A stretch of DNA of 64,000 nt from Spiroplasma kunkelii CR2-3x. Its GTDB lineage: Bacteria; Bacillota_I; Bacilli_A; Mycoplasmatales; Mycoplasmataceae. This document shows positions 59,969 to 64,000 of this stretch, piece after piece. Position 1 is the first letter of the stretch. Each line of letters starts with the position of its first letter. The stretch is taken from contig NZ_CP010899.1 of NCBI RefSeq assembly GCF_001274875.1, positions 62,001-126,000 on the forward strand, written 5' to 3'. The notes under the pieces were generated by a model. That model saw only the letters and a program-made list of their open reading frames with translations. It did no database searches and was not told where the DNA came from. Position numbers and translations under genes: made by a program.

Positions 59969-61207
59969 ATGACAAACAAAAAAGAATTAAAAGATGTTCA
60001 AGTTAAAGGAAAAAAAGTTTTAGTCCGTGTTGATTTTAATGTGCCAATGAAGGATGGGCAAGTTACTGATGATAATCGGATTACTGCAGCTTTACCCACA
60101 ATTAAATATTTGTTAGCACAAGAAGCAAAAGTAATTTTATTTTCTCATTTAGGGAAAGTTAAAACAGCTGATGATTTAGAAAAACGTGATATGGCGCCAG
60201 TGGCAAAGGTATTAGAACAAAAATTACGACAACCAGTTAAGTTTATTAATGCTTTTGAAGGAAAACAATTGGAAGAAGCTATTGATGAGATGCATAATCA
60301 AGATGTAATTTTATTTCAAAATACACGCTTTGCTGATATTATTGATAGTAATGGTCAAATTAGTGTTGATAGTGATGGTAAAGCAACTGCAAAACGAGAA
60401 AGCAAAAATGATTCTGCTTTAGGGAAATATTGAGCAAGTTTAGGTGATGTTTTTGTTAATGATGCATTTGGAACTGCGCATCGTGCTCATGCTTCAAATG
60501 TTGGGATTGCAGAAAATATTGCTGAATCATGTTTAGGATTTTTAGTGGAAAAAGAAGTAAAAATGTTGTCAGAAGGAGTAGACAATCCAGTTAAACCATT
60601 TGTTGCTATTATTGGTGGCGCAAAAGTTTCCGATAAAATTGGGGTAATTGAATATTTATTAACAAAAGCAGATAAGATTTTAATTGGTGGTGGAATGGCA
60701 TATACTTTTTTTGTTGCTCAAGGTCATAAAATTGGAAATTCATTATTAGAAGTTGATAATGTTGAAATTGCTAAAACCTTTTTAGCAAAAGCAAAAGGAA
60801 AAATTATTTTACCAATTGATTCATTAGAAGCATCTGAATTTGCTGATATACCAGCAAAAGTTACAACAGGTTTGGATATTAATGATGGTTATATGGCATT
60901 AGATATTGGTCCCAAAACAATTGAATTATTTAAAAAAGAATTAGCGGATGCAAAAACGGTTGCTTGAAATGGACCAATGGGAGTTTTTGAATTTAAAAAT
61001 TATAGTATTGGAACAAAAGCTGTTTGTGAAGCAATTGCTAAACTAAAAGGAGCCTTTACTTTAATAGGAGGAGGCGATTCAGCTGCAGCGGCAATTCAAT
61101 TAGGATATAAAGATAAATTTACGCATATTTCAACTGGTGGTGGTGCTAGCTTAGAATATATGGAAGGGAAACCACTGCCTGGTATTGAAGCTGTTCAAAA
61201 TAAATAA
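59969..61207 (+). CDS. pgk: phosphoglycerate kinase
   Basis: 412 aa glycolytic ATP-forming enzyme. Motifs: [64 protein letters not shown] and [16 protein letters not shown]. The stretch at residues 120-155 ([20 protein letters not shown]) is an insertion next to the usual NTRF/ESKN motif. TGA-Trp at 60431 and 60965. RBS GAGAAGGA. Confidence 0.95.
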
Positions 61208-61297
61208 TATAATAAAACAATAAAATGTCGTTTTTTTTGTCAAAATGGAATAACTATGCTAACTATTGTTTTTTATGATAGAATAAATTTGAATGTT

Positions 61298-61318
61298 TAT
61301 AATTATATATAATAGAGG
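61298..61318 (+). promoter_or_regulatory. promoter and RBS region of secA
   Basis: TATAAT occurs at 61298-61303 and again at 61308-61313, followed by GAGGAG and the ATG at 61329. No clear -35 box. Confidence 0.35.
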
Positions 61319-61328
61319 AGATAGTTGA

Positions 61329-63719
61329 ATGGCAGTTAGCGATCGTAAAATTGTAAAAAAACATGGGAAAATAGCAGATAAAATTATGGCTTTAGATGAA
61401 ACAATGCGAGCATTGTATGATGATGCATTAAAAGAAAAGACAAATGAATTTAAAACGAAGTTAGCAGAAGGTGCTACATTAGATGATATTTTGGTTGAAG
61501 CATTTGCTGTTGCCCGTGAAGCAGCTCGTCGAATTTTAGGATTACATGCTTATCGTGTCCAACTAATTGGGGGCATTGTTCTTCATGAAGGTGATGTGGC
61601 TGAAATGAAAACAGGGGAAGGAAAAACTTTAACTGCTTTAATGCCAACATATTTGAATGGTTTAACTGGTAAGGGTGTTCATGTTATTACTGTTAATGAA
61701 TATTTATCAAGACGGGATTCAGAAATTAATGGTCAAGTTTTTAGTTTTTTAGGTTTAACAGTTGGTTTAAATTCTCGTGATATTACTAAAGATGCAAAAA
61801 GAGAAGCATATAGTTGTGATATTACTTATACTACTAATCCTGAATTAGGATTTGATTATTTACGAGATAATATGGTAAAAGTTTACAGCGAGAAAGTCCA
61901 ACGAGGATTAAATTATGCCATTATTGATGAGGCTGATTCAATTTTAATTGATGAATCAAGAACGCCATTAATTATTTCTGGGGGACGTCAAAACCGAACA
62001 CCGCAATATCAAGCAGCTGATCATTTTGCAAAATCATTATCACGAGAGAATGATCTTGAAATTGATTTAGAAACAAAACAAGTTTATTTAACTCCAGAAG
62101 GAATTACTAAAGCAGAAAAAATTTTTTCAATTAATTCTTTATTTGATATTAAAAATACTGAATTATACCATTTAATCCTAAATGCTTTAAAAGCTAATTT
62201 TGTTTTTAAAAATAGTGTTGAATATGTTGTTCAAAATAATGAAATTATTTTAATTGATCAGTTTACTGGCCGTTTAATGCCGGGGCGTGCTTATAGTGAT
62301 GGTTTGCAACAATCATTACAAGCAAAGGAACGTGTTGATATTGAAGAAGAAACAGTGACAATGGCAACAATTACTTACCAAAACTTTTTCCGATTATATA
62401 ATAAATTAAGTGGGATGACTGGTACTGCAAAAACAGAGGAAGAAGAATTTATTAAAATTTATAATATGCGTGTAATTCAAGTTCCAACTAATCGCCCATT
62501 AATTCGTCGTGATGAAGCTGATTATATGTTTTTAAATCGTGATGCAAAAATGCAAGCAATGATGAAAGAAATTATTGCATTGCATGAAAATGGACAACCA
62601 ATTTTAATTGGAACAACTTCAGTTGATTCATCAGAAATTGTGTCGCATTATTTACGAAATGCTAACTTAAAATTTGAAATGTTAAATGCAAAAAATCATG
62701 AGCGTGAAGCAGACATTATTGCAAAAGCTGGTGAAAAAGGAGCTATTACTTTAGCAACAAATATGGCTGGTCGGGGAACAGATATTAAGTTAGGTGATGG
62801 TGTTAAAAAAATTGGAGGATTAGCTGTTTTTGGGGTTGAACGAAACGAAGCACGTCGAATTGATAACCAGTTACGAGGGCGAGCGGGACGACAAGGAGAT
62901 CCTGGTTTTTCGCGGTTTTATGTTGCGATGGATGATGAATTAATGATGCGTTTTGGTGGGGATCGCCTACGTCGAATTTTTGCTCGGTTAGGTTCGGATT
63001 TTATTCAATCACGAATGTTAACAAGAGCAATTTCTAATGCACAAAAAAAAGTTGAGGGAATGAATTTTGATCAACGAAAACATATTTTAGATTATGATAA
63101 TGTTTTAGCACAACATCGTGAAGCAATGTATGCACGACGTGATCAAATTTTAACAGCAACTGATTTAAAACCAATTATTAAAAAAATGCAATATTCGGCA
63201 GCTTATGATTTAACCAAAATGTTTGGTAATGAATCGCATGGGGAATGATTTATTCATTATGATGACTTAATTAAGGGAATTAGTGATAAAGTTGTTGCAG
63301 CTAATGTGTTAGATAAAGCAGCCATGAAAAAAATGAAGCGAGAAGAAGTTGTTAAATATGTGGCAACAAAAATGAATGAATTTTATTTAGCGCTAACAAA
63401 AGATGTTCCTGTTGATGTTGTTAATCAAATTGAACGAAGTGCAATTATTACTTCGTTTGATGATTATTGAACAAAACATATTGATCAAGCAAGTAAATTA
63501 CGAAGTGGAATTTACTTACGAAGTTATGCTCAAACAAATCCATTACACGCTTATGTTGAAGAAGCTGCAAAATTATTTGAGCATATGCAATTATCAATTG
63601 CACATGAAGTTGTAATTAAATTAGCAAATGTTGTTATTCGCAAAATTGATGGTAATATTCAAGCTGAACCGTTTCATGATTCAGAACAAGAAATTCGAGA
63701 ATTTAAACAAAAAGGGTAA
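61329..63719 (+). CDS. secA: preprotein translocase ATPase SecA
   Basis: 796 aa motor for protein export through SecYEG. Walker A MKTGEGKTLTALMP (about 96), DEADSILIDESRTPLI, the long preprotein cross-linking part, GMTGTAKTEEEEF, ATNMAGRGTDIKLG and RGRAGRQGDPG. The scaffold and wing domains follow, read across TGA-Trp at 63246 and 63468. It ends EFKQKG without the C-terminal zinc-binding tail for SecB, as usual in mollicutes. All lipoproteins above depend on it. Confidence 0.97.
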
Positions 63720-63724
63720 TTAAT

Positions 63725-63754
63725 AAATCACTGTGCTAAAGTAGTGGTTTTTTT
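63725..63754 (+). terminator. terminator of secA
   Basis: AAATCACT / AGTGGTTT with a loop of ten bases and a run of T's; one G-U pair. Confidence 0.75.
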
Positions 63755-63785
63755 CTGTATTATTAAATTAGAATGGGGGATAAAG

Positions 63786-64000
63786 ATGAGTTTTGCGTTG
63801 GAAGTAAAAGAGGAAATTTTTAGAAAAGAATTTGACCAAATGTGTCAGAAAGCTTTTTTAACTGGTTTTGTTAAATATAATATGACATTAAATATTAGTA
63901 ATCATTTTTTTAACTTTGAAGTAACCTCAATTAGTAACCTAATTATTCGAACAATTTATATGTTTTTAAAAAATTTATATAAAGTTAAAATTAACATCAT
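63786..64000 (+). CDS. whiA: WhiA-type DNA-binding protein, N-terminal part
   Basis: The first 71 residues, MSFALEVKEEIFRKEFDQMC then KAFLTGFVKYNMTLNIS, match the start of WhiA, a homing-endonuclease-fold protein with a helix-turn-helix that influences cell division genes in Gram-positives. The gene is cut by the window end. RBS GGGGGATAAAG. Confidence 0.75.
   Translation, partial: MSFALEVKEEIFRKEFDQMCQKAFLTGFVKYNMTLNISNHFFNFEVTSISNLIIRTIYMFLKNLYKVKINI

Noticed and set aside
1-64000. Dozens of genes apparently split by TGA
   Set aside because: TGA is tryptophan in this organism: frames and family motifs continue through it in polA, sufS, lgt, secA and others, so these are not pseudogenes.
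1-64000. tRNA or rRNA genes
   Set aside because: I looked for T-arm (GGTTCRAATCC-like) and rRNA signature sequences; only the tmRNA end matched.

Overview
This is an AT-rich window in which TGA must be read as tryptophan: polA, uvrB, secA, sufS, sufB, glyA, rplA and many other genes are continuous only under genetic code 4. Together with the tmRNA tag, the spiralin-like and lipoprotein genes, and repeated fragments of SpV1-type filamentous viruses (plectroviruses), this points to Spiroplasma, probably the Citri clade. I inferred the genus from sequence character, not from a database search.

Layout. 1-5900 is core DNA maintenance and metabolism: rsmA end, ispE, polA, mutM, fba. 5900-12250 is decayed accessory DNA: a truncated acetolactate decarboxylase gene, plectrovirus fragments, an iteron-like repeat cluster, an FtsX-type permease pseudogene and a beta-propeller pseudogene. 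12280-13511 is the rplJ-rplL operon with an L10-type leader and a very long hairpin terminator. 13511-19080 is a second accessory block: an inverted copy of the same virus segment, capsid-like and scaffold-like prophage remnants on opposite strands, a candidate structured RNA, one intact lipoprotein and a degenerate multi-membrane gene. 19130-27080 is core again: ssrA, a membrane protein with dead GGDEF and EAL domains, trmB, a broken yigZ, ung, a folate-type ECF S component beside glyA, and rplM-rpsI.

27137-37492 is the most unusual intact region. It runs in one direction: a 1290-aa SF1 (UPF1/DNA2-like) helicase with an internal coiled coil, an unrecognised 791-aa protein, a 365-aa coiled-coil protein, a two-part AAA+ protein with a ClpB-like second ATPase, and a small NrdG-like radical-SAM protein that reads in frame into a thiol peroxidase. 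I could not assign it to a named system; it is the best candidate for an undescribed one. The opposite strand then carries a HIT protein and a translationally coupled pair of large lipoproteins. A double-folding palindrome separates these from the suf operon (sufC-D-S-U-B), which runs into a folate cyclo-ligase gene with a nonsense mutation.

47500-52150 is a third decayed region. It holds a clear cobalamin riboswitch with no intact target, several pseudogenes, a membrane gene that seems to start at ATT, and a fourth virus remnant. 52250-64000 returns to core genes: rplK-rplA, a spiralin-like pseudogene, uvrB-hprK-lgt-trxB, pgk, secA and the start of whiA. Overall, intact housekeeping operons alternate with insertion-prone gaps, several of them next to operon terminators, where virus and prophage pieces decay by premature TAA/TAG codons and homopolymer frameshifts.
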